The translations under genes were made by a program, and so were the position numbers. A stretch of 9,918 bases of DNA, from assembly GCA_005884855.1 (NCBI GenBank), contig VAZS01000026.1:1-9918 (forward strand), given 5' to 3'. Source of the DNA: Alphaproteobacteria bacterium (GTDB taxonomy: Bacteria > Pseudomonadota > Alphaproteobacteria > Rhizobiales > Xanthobacteraceae). A model generated the notes under the pieces. The model was not told where the DNA came from, made no database searches, and saw only the letters and a program-made list of their open reading frames with translations. This document shows positions 1-7,772 of the stretch, one piece after another; within the stretch, counting starts at the first letter, position 1; each line of letters starts with the position of its first letter.

Positions 1-84
1 CCCGCGTGTCGCATCGCACAAGGGGCCGTGCTAAGAGGGACCCGCTGCGGCAAACCTCCTCGCCCTGCCCCATCGGGATCAAAT

Positions 85-1101
85 ATGGCCAATTCGAAAC
101 CGCTGGTGGCAAAATCATCGCTCGCAGATGCAAATGCCGCCGTTCAATCTGCCTTGCGCACGCTCGATGCGGGGATCAGCGGTGTCGGCGCGCTCGCCGC
201 CGCTTTGCAGGGCCCGCTCGGGCCGGCCTTTGCCGAAACCGTCGATATCATCCGCGAGGCCAACGGCCGCGTCATCGTCACCGGGCTCGGCAAGTCAGGC
301 CATGTGGCGCGCAAGATCGCTGCCACGCTTGCCTCCACCGGCACCCCCGCGTTTTTCGTGCACGCCGCCGAGGCCGGCCACGGCGATCTCGGCATGATCA
401 CGGCGGACGACGTCATCATCGCGCTGTCGTGGTCCGGCGAGCAGCCCGACATGAAGAACCTGGTCAATTATTCGACCCGCTTTGCGATTCCCATGATTGC
501 GGTGACTTCGAGTGCAACGTCCTCGCTGGGCGAGGCCGCACGGATCGTGCTGGAGTTGCCGAAGGTGCGCGAAGCCTGTCCGCACAATCTGGCGCCGACC
601 ACCTCCTCGCTGATGCAGGCCGCGATCGGCGATGCGCTCGCTATCGCGCTGCTCGAAAGCCGCGGCTTCACGGCGCTGCAGTTCGCCAACTTCCATCCCG
701 GCGGCAAGTTGGGGGCGATGCTGAAGTTCGTCCGCGACATCATGCATACCGGCGAGGCGATCCCGGTGAAGCCGCTCGGCGCCAAAATGTCAGACGCGCT
801 GGTCGAGATGTCGTCAAAGGGATTTGGCTGCGTCTGCATCGTGGACGGCAATGGCGAGATCGCGGGAATCATTACCGACGGCGATTTACGCCGTCACATG
901 CGGCCCGATCTGATGACGGCGCTGGTCGACGAGGTGATGACGAAAAACCCTCGAACTATTCCCCCTGGCATGCTTGCCATGGAAATGCTGGAGACCATCA
1001 ACTCCTCGATTCCGGCGGTAACGGTGCTGATCGTGGCCGAAGGCAACAAGCCTTTAGGAATCGTTCACGTCCACGACGTGCTGCGCGCCGGGGTGGCCTG
1101 A
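85..1101 (+). CDS. kdsD: Arabinose-5-phosphate isomerase (KdsD/KpsF/GutQ family)
   Basis: The enzyme interconverts D-ribulose 5-phosphate and D-arabinose 5-phosphate in the cytoplasm, the first step towards Kdo for the LPS inner core. With the ATG at 85 the protein has 338 residues, a usual length for the family. The N-terminal half is a sugar-isomerase (SIS) domain (about 40-190) with the motifs VTGLGKSGHVARK (65-77), HAAEAGHGDLGM (93-104) and HPGGKLG (204-210). The C-terminal part is a pair of CBS domains (about 215-335) that includes ITDGDLRRHM and ends in HVHDVLRAGVA. By alignment from memory with E. coli KdsD (K59, E111, E152, H193), the corresponding residues are K70, D122, E163 and H204, so one catalytic Glu is Asp. 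An in-frame ATG at 28 would add 19 residues unlike the family, so 85 is preferred; its ribosome site is weak. The gene is convergent with the broken hydrolase gene, 12 bases away. Family assignment is very sure; the pathway role follows from the family. Confidence 0.95.
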   Translation: MANSKPLVAKSSLADANAAVQSALRTLDAGISGVGALAAALQGPLGPAFAETVDIIREANGRVIVTGLGKSGHVARKIAATLASTGTPAFFVHAAEAGHGDLGMITADDVIIALSWSGEQPDMKNLVNYSTRFAIPMIAVTSSATSSLGEAARIVLELPKVREACPHNLAPTTSSLMQAAIGDALAIALLESRGFTALQFANFHPGGKLGAMLKFVRDIMHTGEAIPVKPLGAKMSDALVEMSSKGFGCVCIVDGNGEIAGIITDGDLRRHMRPDLMTALVDEVMTKNPRTIPPGMLAMEMLETINSSIPAVTVLIVAEGNKPLGIVHVHDVLRAGVA

Positions 1102-1113
1102 CCAATTGGGCCT

Positions 1114-1721
1114 CTAATTTGGTGCGCTCGCGGCAGCGCCGTCCCTGTCTGCTCGATACTCGGCCCTATTCGCTGCCGGCAACTGCCTCTGCGCTCCTGA
1201 AGGCCGACGGCTGAACACGACGGCGTCGATCGCGGTTATCACCTTCTGCTGAATAATCTGGTTCTTGTCGATTGAGATGTGCCCCACGCCAGGCACGCTC
1301 TGGACGTCGACGTTCTCCAGCGCGCCACGGAAATCTTTGGTCCGCGTGACGGGCTCGCCAGCACCGCTGGCGATGTAGAAATTGATGTACCGCTCCGCGT
1401 TGCCTGCGAGCTTGGTACGGAAAACAGAATCCAGTCCGATCGCCAACTTCACTGGCACTCCGAGCTGACCCAAACGCGCCACCATGTCGGGCAATGCCGT
1501 CGCACCGGAGGAGTGCCCGACCAGAATAATGGTCCGCACTCGGCCGCTCTTGTATTCCGCGGCGGGCCCGATGCAGGTGCGGCAGCGTTTGCGTTGCTGG
1601 CTACGGCCGGACAACAAAGCAGCAGAAGCGTTATCGAGATTGCTGGTATTCGGCGCGATGATGATCGATGAAAAGACAAAAACCCACCAAAAAACAATCT
1701 ATAGCCAGTGTATGGCTTCAT
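1114..1721 (-). pseudogene. Broken secreted alpha/beta-hydrolase-like gene (internal loss plus frameshift)
   Basis: Two open stretches on the - strand seem to be halves of one gene. The upstream frame begins at ATG 1721, preceded by GAGAGGGG, and encodes a signal peptide: charged SSSRRIP, hydrophobic AISITLLLLCCPAV, then ASNANA as a likely cleavage region. The downstream frame, readable from about 1560 to the stop at 1114, carries YKSGRVRTIILVGHSSGA, a strand followed by a GxSxG nucleophile elbow (Ser codon 1512-1510). It later has VPGVGHISID, which fits the catalytic His (codon 1281-1279). The two frames differ and overlap near 1555-1580. The expected first strands and helices of the hydrolase fold, which should lie between the signal peptide and the nucleophile elbow, are absent; I estimate about 50 residues lost. 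The nearest start in the downstream frame (ATG 1617) would give a protein with neither signal peptide nor N-terminal fold. The substrate is unknown. An assembly error is the alternative to real decay. Confidence 0.6.
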
Positions 1722-1884
1722 AGCCCCTCTCGAACCTTCCATGCGCTCGCTCTAGCGTACCCTTCGCGTCTTCGCATCTGCAACAGTGCGGCCATGCCTT
1801 AGCCCGTTTTATTCAAACGCGTATCTCCATTGCAACACCACTAGCGGCAAGCTCGAGCAGCACAGGCTGAAGCGACCGCCGTTT

Positions 1885-1902
1885 GCCGGGTTTTGCCCCG
1901 GC
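1885..1902. other. Small GC hairpin upstream of the cytochrome-propeller gene
   Basis: A perfect 6-bp inverted repeat, GCCGGG (1885-1890) and CCCGGC (1897-1902), surrounds a 6-base loop in the stretch between the broken hydrolase gene and the cytochrome gene. No T-run follows on either strand, so it is not a typical intrinsic terminator. Nothing else recognisable is seen in 1743-1902. Confidence 0.3.
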
Positions 1903-1930
1903 TTGACGCGCCCGGATTTGAGGATAACGC
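1903..1930 (+). promoter_or_regulatory. Candidate promoter for the cytochrome-propeller gene
   Basis: TTGACG at 1903-1908 matches a -35 box well. A weak -10 candidate follows, either GATAAC at 1923-1928 (spacer 14, short) or TAACGC at 1925-1930 (spacer 16). The position, about 60 bases before the chosen start codon, is sensible, but a match this loose occurs often by chance. Confidence 0.25.
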
Positions 1931-1985
1931 TCGACACTAGAGCTGCAGGACCGCCATCTTGGAGCGCAAACTTCTCGGAAGCACG

Positions 1986-3203
1986 ATGTCGAACAAATCA
2001 CGCGTGGTGTTGGCGGCGGCGCTGCTCTGCTATGGGCTTCCCGCGGGCAGTCAGCAGTTACCGGATGGGCCGGGCAAGCAACTGGCCGAAACAAACTGCA
2101 ACAGTTGCCACACGCTCTCGAGCAGGGTCGGTGCGGGATACACGCCTGAGGGCTGGACCACCGTGCTTCGGATGATGGCCAATCAGGGCGTTAGCGTGCC
2201 GCCGGATCAGGCCGAGCCGCTCAAGGCATATCTGATCAAGTCCTTTCCGGAAAAGGCCAAACCGGCCGGCGCGATCATCCCAGGATCGGCGAAGATTTCA
2301 TTCAGGCAGTGGCAGGCTCCGACGCCGGGGTCGCGGCCGCATGATCCCTTGGCGGCGAACGACGGTTCGCTCTGGTACACGGGTCAGATGGCCAATGTGC
2401 TCGGCCGGGTCGATCCCAACAGCGGCGAGGTCAAGGAATTCCCGCTCAAGACGCCGCATTCCGGACCGCATGGGCTGACGGAGGATGCCGACGGCAACAT
2501 CTGGTACACCGCAAACGCAGCGTCGCTGATCGGAAAACTTGACCCGAAGACCGGGACCGTCACCGAGTACAGCACTCCGGAGCCGGGCGATCCGCATACG
2601 CTTATCTTCGACAATTACGGCACCCTGTGGTTCACGATGCAGAACGCCAACCGCATCGGGCGTCTCGACCCCAAGAGCGGCGAGATCAAACTCGTGACGC
2701 CGCCGACACCGAATGCGCGCCCCTACGGCATGGCGTTGAATTCAAAAGGGACCGTGTTCTTCGTCGAGTTTGGGACCAATCAGGTTGGCAGCGTAGATCC
2801 GAAGACATTGCAAGTTCGCGAGTATCGCTTGCCGGATGCGGCCTCGCGGCCGCGGCGCGTCGCGATCACCAGCGATGACGTGGTCTGGTACTCGGATTAT
2901 TCGCGCGGCTATCTGGGTCGCCTCGATCCCGAGACTGGCAACGCAAGGGAGTGGCAGTCTCCGAGCGGGCCGAAATCCGAGCCGTATGGCATCTCGGCAA
3001 TCAATGACATGATCTGGTACAGCGAGTCCGGGTCGAACCCGAATACCATCGTGCGTTTCGACCCCAAAGCCGAAAAATTCCAGAGCTGGGCAATCCCGGG
3101 CGGTGGAAATATCGTCCGCAACACTTCGGTCACGCGCTATGGCAACTTCTTGGTGGCCAACAGTCTGGTCAACGGCATCACCTTGGTTAGTATCGAGAAG
3201 TGA
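1986..3203 (+). CDS. Exported c-type cytochrome fused to a Vgb-like beta-propeller
   Basis: The start is placed at ATG 1986 (405 residues), which gives a clean Sec signal peptide (MSNKSR, then VVLAAALLCYGLPAG) and has GGAAG just upstream. An in-frame TTG at 1959, with AGGA before it, is possible and would add nine residues. After export there is a short cytochrome c domain (about 25-100) with the haem motif CNSCH (38-42) and Met63/Met64 as candidate distal ligands. From about residue 115 to the end follow seven propeller repeats of about 40-45 residues of the type PHGLTEDADGNIWYT...IGKLDPKTGTVTEY, as in virginiamycin B lyase (Vgb). The product should be periplasmic. Vgb linearises streptogramin antibiotics, but most propellers of this type in soil bacteria have no tested substrate, and the attached haem domain suggests electron transfer or sensing. 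I cannot assign a substrate. All seven blades appear complete and no neighbour explains its role. Confidence 0.85.
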   Translation: MSNKSRVVLAAALLCYGLPAGSQQLPDGPGKQLAETNCNSCHTLSSRVGAGYTPEGWTTVLRMMANQGVSVPPDQAEPLKAYLIKSFPEKAKPAGAIIPGSAKISFRQWQAPTPGSRPHDPLAANDGSLWYTGQMANVLGRVDPNSGEVKEFPLKTPHSGPHGLTEDADGNIWYTANAASLIGKLDPKTGTVTEYSTPEPGDPHTLIFDNYGTLWFTMQNANRIGRLDPKSGEIKLVTPPTPNARPYGMALNSKGTVFFVEFGTNQVGSVDPKTLQVREYRLPDAASRPRRVAITSDDVVWYSDYSRGYLGRLDPETGNAREWQSPSGPKSEPYGISAINDMIWYSESGSNPNTIVRFDPKAEKFQSWAIPGGGNIVRNTSVTRYGNFLVANSLVNGITLVSIEK

Positions 3204-3227
3204 AGCGACCGCGGGCCTGACGTCATG

Positions 3228-3256
3228 CACAGGACCGACTGCCGCACGATCCTGTG
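3228..3256 (+). other. Inverted repeat after the cytochrome-propeller gene
   Basis: CACAGGA (3228-3234) and TCCTGTG (3250-3256) form a perfect 7-bp inverted repeat with a 15-base loop, starting 24 bases after the stop codon at 3203. A second small hairpin, GCAAGC/GCTTGC with a 4-base loop, follows at 3263-3278. Neither has a T-run, so they may stabilise the mRNA end or form a weak terminator. The rest of 3204-3342 shows nothing recognisable. Confidence 0.3.
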
Positions 3257-3342
3257 AATTGAGCAAGCTTTCGCTTGCCTCAGCCGCTCCGGTTAATGAA
3301 AACTGCCGCCGTTCAGGCCATCATTTCCGTCGAGGCTACAGC

Positions 3343-3567
3343 GTGAAACGCTCACGACGAGTCGTTCTGACGATGATGGGCACCGCCACGATTGGCGCGG
3401 TTTCGATGGGCTTTGTGCGGCGGCGGGATTGCGGTCCTGGGCGCCTGTCGCAGCTTGTGCGCGAGCCGGATGGACGGCTCCAGGAATATTGCCCCGTGAC
3501 CTATGGCGGCTTCGGCGGCGCGCCGCACCGATTGCATGGGCACTTCCATGCGCGCGGTGGCGGTTAG
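3343..3567 (+). CDS. Small membrane-anchored or exported protein preceding the YgiC-like ligase
   Basis: This is a 74-residue protein starting with GTG at 3343. GAGG lies seven bases upstream (3332-3335), and this decides the start. A basic N-terminus (KRSRR) is followed by one hydrophobic stretch (about residues 7-25, VVLTMMGTATIGAVSMGFV), which could be a signal peptide or a membrane anchor. The remainder is polar, with two cysteines (30, 50), a YGGFGG motif (54-59) and a His/Gly-rich end. The stop is nine bases before the start of the ligase gene, so the two are probably co-transcribed and coupled. E. coli ygiC has a similar neighbour, ygiB (DUF1190), which is larger but also exported and Gly-rich. 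I infer a functional analogue from position, not from clear homology. The region around residues 33-42 could hide a compensated frameshift, but I cannot show it. Confidence 0.6.
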   Translation: MKRSRRVVLTMMGTATIGAVSMGFVRRRDCGPGRLSQLVREPDGRLQEYCPVTYGGFGGAPHRLHGHFHARGGG

Positions 3568-3576
3568 CCCGCTCTG

Positions 3577-4734
3577 ATGCAGCGCCTTTCCTGCCCCGAG
3601 CGCGATGACTGGCGCTTCACTGCCGACAAAACCGGGTTTGACTTTCACACCATCGACAGCGAGCGTTATTGGGACGAGCGGGCGTATTACGCGTTCAGCT
3701 TGCAAGAAATCGAACGTCAGATCGAACAGCCCACGGCTGAAATCGAGGCCATGTGCCTGGAGCTGGTCGGCGCTGCAATCGACGAGGAGGAATATCTGCA
3801 GCGGCTGAAGATTCCCGAAGCCGTGTGGCCGCTGATATCCGAAAGCTGGCACAACGACCACGCCAGCCTCTATGGCCGGCTCGACCTCAGTTTCGACGGA
3901 CGCGGACCTGCAAAACTACTGGAATATAACGCGGACACGCCGACTTCGATTTTCGAGGCGGCGGTGTTTCAGTGGACCTGGCTCGAGCAAACCATCGAGC
4001 GGCGCATCATCCCCGCCCATGCTGACCAATTCAATTCGATTCATGAGCGCCTGATCGAGGCGTGGCGAAAGCTCGGCGGCGGACGCTTCCTGCATCTGGC
4101 CGGCACCACCGAAAGCGACGAGGACGCCGGCACGCTCAGCTATCTCGAAGACACCGCTATACAGGCCGGCGTCGCCACAGCCTTGATCGACGTCGCGGAG
4201 ATCGGATGGAACGACGGCGGCAGCTTCGTTGACGCCGAACTTCGACCGCTCGAGCTTGTGTTCAAACTCTATCCCTGGGAATGGATGTTTGACGACGAGT
4301 TCGGCAAGCGCCTCCTCGCAGCGTCGACCCGATGGATCGAGCCGCCGTGGAAGGCCATCCTGTCGAACAAGGGCATTCTTCCCTTGCTGTGGGAGAGGTT
4401 TCCGGATCATCCCAATCTGCTGCCAGCTTTTTTCGATGACGACCCGAACGCAGCGACGCTCGGCTCCTCGTTCGTGCGCAAGCCGCTTTATTCGCGCGAA
4501 GGCGGCAACGTTGCGCTGGTCAGCGACGGCGTTATCGTTGTGGAACAAGAAGGCCCATATGGCGCCGAAGGTTTTATTCGCCAGGCGCTGGCGCCATTGC
4601 CAAACTTTTCCGGCCAATATCCAGTTGTTGGAAGCTGGCTTGTCGATCATGCGCCGTGTGGACTGTCGATCCGCGAGGATGAAAATCCGATCACCGGCAA
4701 CGGTTCGCGGTTCCTGCCGCACGCCATTCTCTGA
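3577..4734 (+). CDS. Glutathionylspermidine synthase family ATP-grasp ligase (YgiC/YjfC-like)
   Basis: The 385-residue length is close to that of E. coli YgiC/YjfC. Family motifs run through the whole chain: YWDERAYYAF (31-40), YGRLDLSFDG (99-108), LLEYNADTPTSIFEA (114-128), KLYPWEWMFDDEFG (230-243), EPPWKAILSNKGILPLLWE (255-273), FVRKPLYSREGGNV (299-312) and a C-terminal block ending GNGSRFLPHAIL. These belong to the C-terminal synthetase domain of bifunctional GspS. The amidase domain of GspS is absent, as in the stand-alone YgiC group. The expected chemistry is ATP-dependent amide bond formation through an acyl phosphate in the cytoplasm. The true acid and amine substrates of the stand-alone enzymes are not established, so glutathionylspermidine should not be assumed. 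The N-terminus starting at ATG 3577 matches the family start, though no strong ribosome site is seen, which fits coupling to the small gene just upstream. Its stop lies seven bases from the converging cheR stop. Confidence 0.93.
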   Translation: MQRLSCPERDDWRFTADKTGFDFHTIDSERYWDERAYYAFSLQEIERQIEQPTAEIEAMCLELVGAAIDEEEYLQRLKIPEAVWPLISESWHNDHASLYGRLDLSFDGRGPAKLLEYNADTPTSIFEAAVFQWTWLEQTIERRIIPAHADQFNSIHERLIEAWRKLGGGRFLHLAGTTESDEDAGTLSYLEDTAIQAGVATALIDVAEIGWNDGGSFVDAELRPLELVFKLYPWEWMFDDEFGKRLLAASTRWIEPPWKAILSNKGILPLLWERFPDHPNLLPAFFDDDPNAATLGSSFVRKPLYSREGGNVALVSDGVIVVEQEGPYGAEGFIRQALAPLPNFSGQYPVVGSWLVDHAPCGLSIREDENPITGNGSRFLPHAIL

Positions 4735-4741
4735 ACCGCGG

Positions 4742-5614
4742 CTAGCCTGCCGCCACCGCTCGCAACGCCCGCGTCAGAAGGCCCTTGGCGTCCGCGCGTA
4801 CCGATCCCTCGGCGTTCGGACGGTAGAGCCCGCGCCGGTCCAAATACGGTTTGAAGGCTTCGGATATGCCGACCACGGATTCAGCGGCACCTAGCGTCAG
4901 CACGCCATCAGGCTCGATCATCCTTGCAAGGCGCTCGAAGATCGCGGTCTTGGTACCCTGGTCGAAGTAGATCAGAACGTTGCGGCAGAAGATCACGTCG
5001 AACTTGCCGAGATGAGAGAAGTCCTGCAGCAGATTGAGCTGCCGGTGCTGGACCATGGCGCGAATGTCCGGATTGAGCTGCCACAGCTCTCCGATTTGGG
5101 TGAAATACTTGACAAGCATCTGAATGGGCAGACCCCGCTGCACCTCGAATTGGCTGTAGATCCCCGCCTTGGATTTCTCAAGCACCTCCTGCGAAAGATC
5201 GGTAGCAAGGATTTCAACCCGCCACCCTGCAAGGCCAGCGAATTCCTTGACGCACATCGCCACCGAGTAGGGCTCCTGCCCGGTCGAGGAAGCCGCGCAC
5301 CAGATACGCAAGGTTTGACGGCTTGCGCGCGCCTGCACCAAGGCCGGCAGGATCGTCTCGCGCAAGTGATCGAAGGGAATCTTGTCCCGAAAAAAGAACG
5401 TCTCGTTCGTGGTCATGGCTTCGACCACTTCCGTTATCAGCGCCTCGCCGCCCGCCTTCATCTTCTGAACGAGTTCGGGGATGCCCTGCAGCGCGGCCTT
5501 TCGCGCCAGCGGTACCAATCTGCTTTCGACCAGATACTGCTTGTCAGACGACAGGTCCAGACCGGAGCGCTCCTTCAGAAGCTTGCGCAAAAACTCATAG
5601 TCAAGCGGGGTCAC
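4742..5614 (-). CDS. cheR: Chemotaxis protein methyltransferase CheR
   Basis: This cytoplasmic enzyme transfers methyl groups from S-adenosylmethionine to glutamates of chemoreceptors, setting adaptation against the CheB methylesterase. At 290 residues it has the usual length, with an N-terminal helical CheR_N domain (about 1-60) and the Rossmann methyltransferase domain (about 65-265). Visible motifs are NETFFFRDK (70-78), [18 protein letters not shown] (103-120) at the SAM site, ILATDLS (135-141), whose Asp should bind SAM, and [13 protein letters not shown] (205-217). There is no TPR extension. The start codon is GTG at 5614, and its last two bases are shared with the TGA of cheB (GTGA overlap), so translation is probably coupled to cheB. 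It is the last gene of the operon; a YgiC-like gene converges on it with seven bases between. No terminator is visible in that gap. Confidence 0.97.
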   Translation of the reverse strand: MTPLDYEFLRKLLKERSGLDLSSDKQYLVESRLVPLARKAALQGIPELVQKMKAGGEALITEVVEAMTTNETFFFRDKIPFDHLRETILPALVQARASRQTLRIWCAASSTGQEPYSVAMCVKEFAGLAGWRVEILATDLSQEVLEKSKAGIYSQFEVQRGLPIQMLVKYFTQIGELWQLNPDIRAMVQHRQLNLLQDFSHLGKFDVIFCRNVLIYFDQGTKTAIFERLARMIEPDGVLTLGAAESVVGISEAFKPYLDRRGLYRPNAEGSVRADAKGLLTRALRAVAAG

Positions 5615-6756
5615 GAACGATCTCCCGAGAACAGTCGGACCAGTTTTGCGGCGATCTGATCAAGTGGCAGAACGGCGGCGCAAATGCCGGCATGCGCGGC
5701 TGCCCCAGGCATTCCCCACACCACACTGGACGCTTCGTCCTGGGCGACCACGCTGCCGCCGGCGGCGACGATTTCCTTGCCGCCGCGCGTGCCATCCGAG
5801 CCCATGCCCGTCAGCAAGAGCGCGAGAACACCGCCCTGCCACACGTCGATCGCGGAAGTGAACAACGGGTCGACCGCGGGCTTGCAGAAATTAACCGGCG
5901 CCCCGTCATCCAGCGCGATCGTGACTTCGCCGCCTTGGCGCGCGACCCGCATGTGGCGGCCGCCCGGCGCGAGATAAATCTGGCCCACTTTAATGATTTC
6001 GCCATCGACACCTTCGTGCGCCGGCCGATGACTCGATCGGGCAAGATGCTCTCCGAGGATGGTGGTGAAGGTGGGCGGCATGTGTTGCGTGATCAGAACC
6101 GGAAAGCGGTCGATCACCGGGCCGAGTTGGGCAACGAGTGTCATAAGCGCTTGCGGACCACCGGTCGAGGCCCCGATCAACAGCGCGCGCGGGGCTTGCG
6201 TTCCGAACGCGCGCCGAAGCAGGTCCGGATTTGCTATCGCCGTCCGCGGCGATAGCTCACGCATGCGGTCTAGCGCCGGCGACGGCGCCGGGCCCTTCTG
6301 GCGCAGTTTGGCGCCAAGTGAACGGATTTTCTGGATCAGATCGTGATGAAAGATGTCGGCAGCCGTTGCGACGCGGGTGCTCTCGGGCTTTGGAATGTAG
6401 TCCGAGGCCCCGAGTGCCAGCGCTTTAAAGCTGATCTCCGCGTTACGCCTCGTCAGGGTCGAGGCCATGATAATGATCAGGTTGCGCTTCTTTGCCAGCA
6501 TCAGTGGCAGTGCGGAAATGCCGTCAAGCTCCGGCATTTCGATGTCGAGCACGGCGATGTCCGGATTGATGCGCTCAAGCTGGTTGACGGCGTCGAGCCC
6601 CGTGCGCAGCGATGCTGCCACAACCATGTCTGGTTCGGAGGCGATCCACCGGGAAATCAGGCCTCTGATGACGACGGAATCGTCGACCACCATCACGCGC
6701 AGCGGTTGTTGCCGCGACGAGGCCGGGGCCGGGGAACTTGTCAACGCAACACTCAT
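5611..6756 (-). CDS. cheB: Protein-glutamate methylesterase/glutaminase CheB
   Basis: The protein removes methyl groups from, and deamidates, chemoreceptors, and is activated by phosphorylation from CheA. The start is taken as ATG 6756 (381 residues). A GTG immediately before it (6759) would add one residue, and GGTGA lies just upstream. Counting from the GTG, the receiver domain (about 20-135) has the acidic pair D26/D27, phosphoacceptor D72 in AVLDIEMP and K124 in YIPKP. A linker (about 140-190) leads to the methylesterase domain (about 190-378), whose catalytic triad is S198 in GASTGG, H226 in TQHMPP and D322 in GMGSDG, matching Ser164, His190 and Asp286 of the enteric enzyme. All elements are present, so it looks functional. 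It overlaps cheR by four bases and is separated from cheY by about 80 bases that can form a hairpin. Confidence 0.97.
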   Translation of the reverse strand: MSVALTSSPAPASSRQQPLRVMVVDDSVVIRGLISRWIASEPDMVVAASLRTGLDAVNQLERINPDIAVLDIEMPELDGISALPLMLAKKRNLIIIMASTLTRRNAEISFKALALGASDYIPKPESTRVATAADIFHHDLIQKIRSLGAKLRQKGPAPSPALDRMRELSPRTAIANPDLLRRAFGTQAPRALLIGASTGGPQALMTLVAQLGPVIDRFPVLITQHMPPTFTTILGEHLARSSHRPAHEGVDGEIIKVGQIYLAPGGRHMRVARQGGEVTIALDDGAPVNFCKPAVDPLFTSAIDVWQGGVLALLLTGMGSDGTRGGKEIVAAGGSVVAQDEASSVVWGMPGAAAHAGICAAVLPLDQIAAKLVRLFSGDRS

Positions 6757-6769
6757 CACTCACCAGCTA

Positions 6770-6819
6770 CGGCTGAAAAACGGCAGTATGGTTCGGTAAC
6801 GCCGAGGGCCGTTCAGCCG
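6770..6819 (-). promoter_or_regulatory. Long inverted repeat in the cheY-cheB spacer
   Basis: CGGCTGAA (6770-6777) and TTCAGCCG (6812-6819) are perfect 8-bp arms, with a nested CGGC (6781-6784)/GCCG (6801-6804) pair between them. In the - strand transcript this folds into one interrupted stem that ends 13 bases before the cheB ATG. No U-run follows immediately, so it is not a typical terminator. It could affect mRNA processing, or expression of cheB-cheR relative to cheY; that role is inference. Confidence 0.4.
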
Positions 6820-6838
6820 CCGGATCTAAAGGGTCAGA

Positions 6839-7204
6839 TCAGATCAGGCCGACTTCCTGGAACTTCGCTGTGACGATGTCCTTGTCAAACGGTTTCATAA
6901 TGTACTCATTGGCGCCGGCGTGTAGCGCGCGCGCGATATGTGCGACGTCGTTTTCGGTAGTGCAGAACACCACCTTGGGCTGGTCGCCGCCGGGCATGCG
7001 TCGCAGGTTGCCGAGAAATTCATAGCCATCCATCACCGGCATGTTCCAGTCGAGCAGGATCGCGTCAGGCAGTCCGCGCCTGCAGGCTTCCAACGCCTTT
7101 TCGCCGTCCTCCGCCTCGACGATCTGAAAGTCCAGCCCTTCCAGGATGCGCCTTGCGACTTTTCGAATGACGCTTGAGTCATCCACCACGAGACATGTTC
7201 TCAT
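6839..7204 (-). CDS. cheY: Chemotaxis response regulator CheY (single receiver domain)
   Basis: This is a stand-alone receiver of 121 residues that, once phosphorylated by CheA, should act on the flagellar switch or serve as a phosphate sink. The key residues are all present: acidic pair D8/D9 (LVVDDSS), phosphoacceptor D52 (LLDWNMP), T82 of CTTEN, aromatic switch residue Y101 and K104 (YIMKPF). These correspond to D12/D13, D57, T87, Y106 and K109 of E. coli CheY. There is no output domain. The ATG at 7204 is preceded by GAGG with a five-base spacer (7210-7213). It lies between cheW and cheB in the operon. Sequence alone does not tell a motor-binding CheY from a sink CheY. Confidence 0.96.
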   Translation of the reverse strand: MRTCLVVDDSSVIRKVARRILEGLDFQIVEAEDGEKALEACRRGLPDAILLDWNMPVMDGYEFLGNLRRMPGGDQPKVVFCTTENDVAHIARALHAGANEYIMKPFDKDIVTAKFQEVGLI

Positions 7205-7219
7205 TTAAGCCTCTGCTTC

Positions 7220-7248
7220 TTCCATTCCCGAAAGGGACGTTCCATTCC
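7220..7248. repeat. Pair of 9-bp direct repeats in the cheW-cheY spacer
   Basis: TTCCATTCC occurs at 7220-7228 and again at 7240-7248, exactly 20 bases apart. Between them lies the small stem TCCC-GAAA-GGGA. A spacing near two helical turns could suit a DNA-binding protein, but the repeats are short and purely observational. Confidence 0.3.
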
Positions 7249-7275
7249 AACAGTTAGCGCGGCTGGCCTGCGAGC

Positions 7276-7746
7276 TTAGGCGGCCAGCAATTCGGGCACG
7301 ATTTCAAGGACACGATCGACGTCGAGGATGACCATGAGCTGACCCTCAAGGCGATGCACGCCGCCGGCGAGCTTGGCCAGGCGGGGATCGAGATTGACAG
7401 GATTGTCTTCTCGGCCGTTGCCGGGAAGCCGCAGCACCTCACCGATCTGATCAATCAGGAGCCCGTAGGATTCGCCGCGCAGGTCGACGCCTACGGCCAT
7501 CGGAGGCTTGCCCTCCTCGTTCTTTGGCAGGCCGAGCCGGGCACGCATGTCCACCACGGTAACGATCCGGCCGCGCAGGTTGAGCACGCCCGCAATCTCC
7601 CGAGGCGAGAGCGGCACCCTGGTCAACCGCTCCGGCATGAACACGTCCTGCACTCGCGAGATCGGCAGCCCAAACAGCTGGCCGCCGATCATTGCGGTGA
7701 CATATTCGACCACGGTGTCTTCGGTGCTTTCGATCTTGCTGCTCAT
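7276..7746 (-). CDS. cheW: Chemotaxis coupling protein CheW
   Basis: This is the scaffold that links CheA to chemoreceptors in the signalling array at the inner membrane. It is a single CheW domain of 156 residues covering about 10-153, with family motifs QLFGLPISRVQDVF (23-36), LSPREIAGVLNLRGRIVTVVD (46-66) and YGLLIDQIGEVLRLP (94-108), ending in LMVILDVDRVLEI. ATG 7746 is preceded by GAGGA seven bases upstream (7754-7758), which fixes the start. It is the second gene of the operon, about 65 bases after cheA and 71 bases before cheY. It looks complete, in contrast to the broken cheA just upstream. Confidence 0.97.
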   Translation of the reverse strand: MSSKIESTEDTVVEYVTAMIGGQLFGLPISRVQDVFMPERLTRVPLSPREIAGVLNLRGRIVTVVDMRARLGLPKNEEGKPPMAVGVDLRGESYGLLIDQIGEVLRLPGNGREDNPVNLDPRLAKLAGGVHRLEGQLMVILDVDRVLEIVPELLAA

Positions 7747-7772
7747 CCTATTATCCTCGTCTCGTCAGGGCC

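Noticed and set aside
1..84. Another gene or promoter before kdsD
   Set aside because: No coding pattern or clear promoter is visible in this short edge segment, and the upstream ATG at 28 gives a non-conserved extension.
6..1214. A 402-residue open frame overlapping kdsD on the same strand
   Set aside because: It is an Arg-rich, low-complexity product typical of an out-of-frame reading of GC-rich DNA, whereas the kdsD frame matches its family along the whole length.
3418..3465. A possible compensated frameshift in the small gene (an alternative frame reads APVAACARAG)
   Set aside because: Without an intact homologue, neither reading can be preferred, and the annotated frame is open and coherent to its end.
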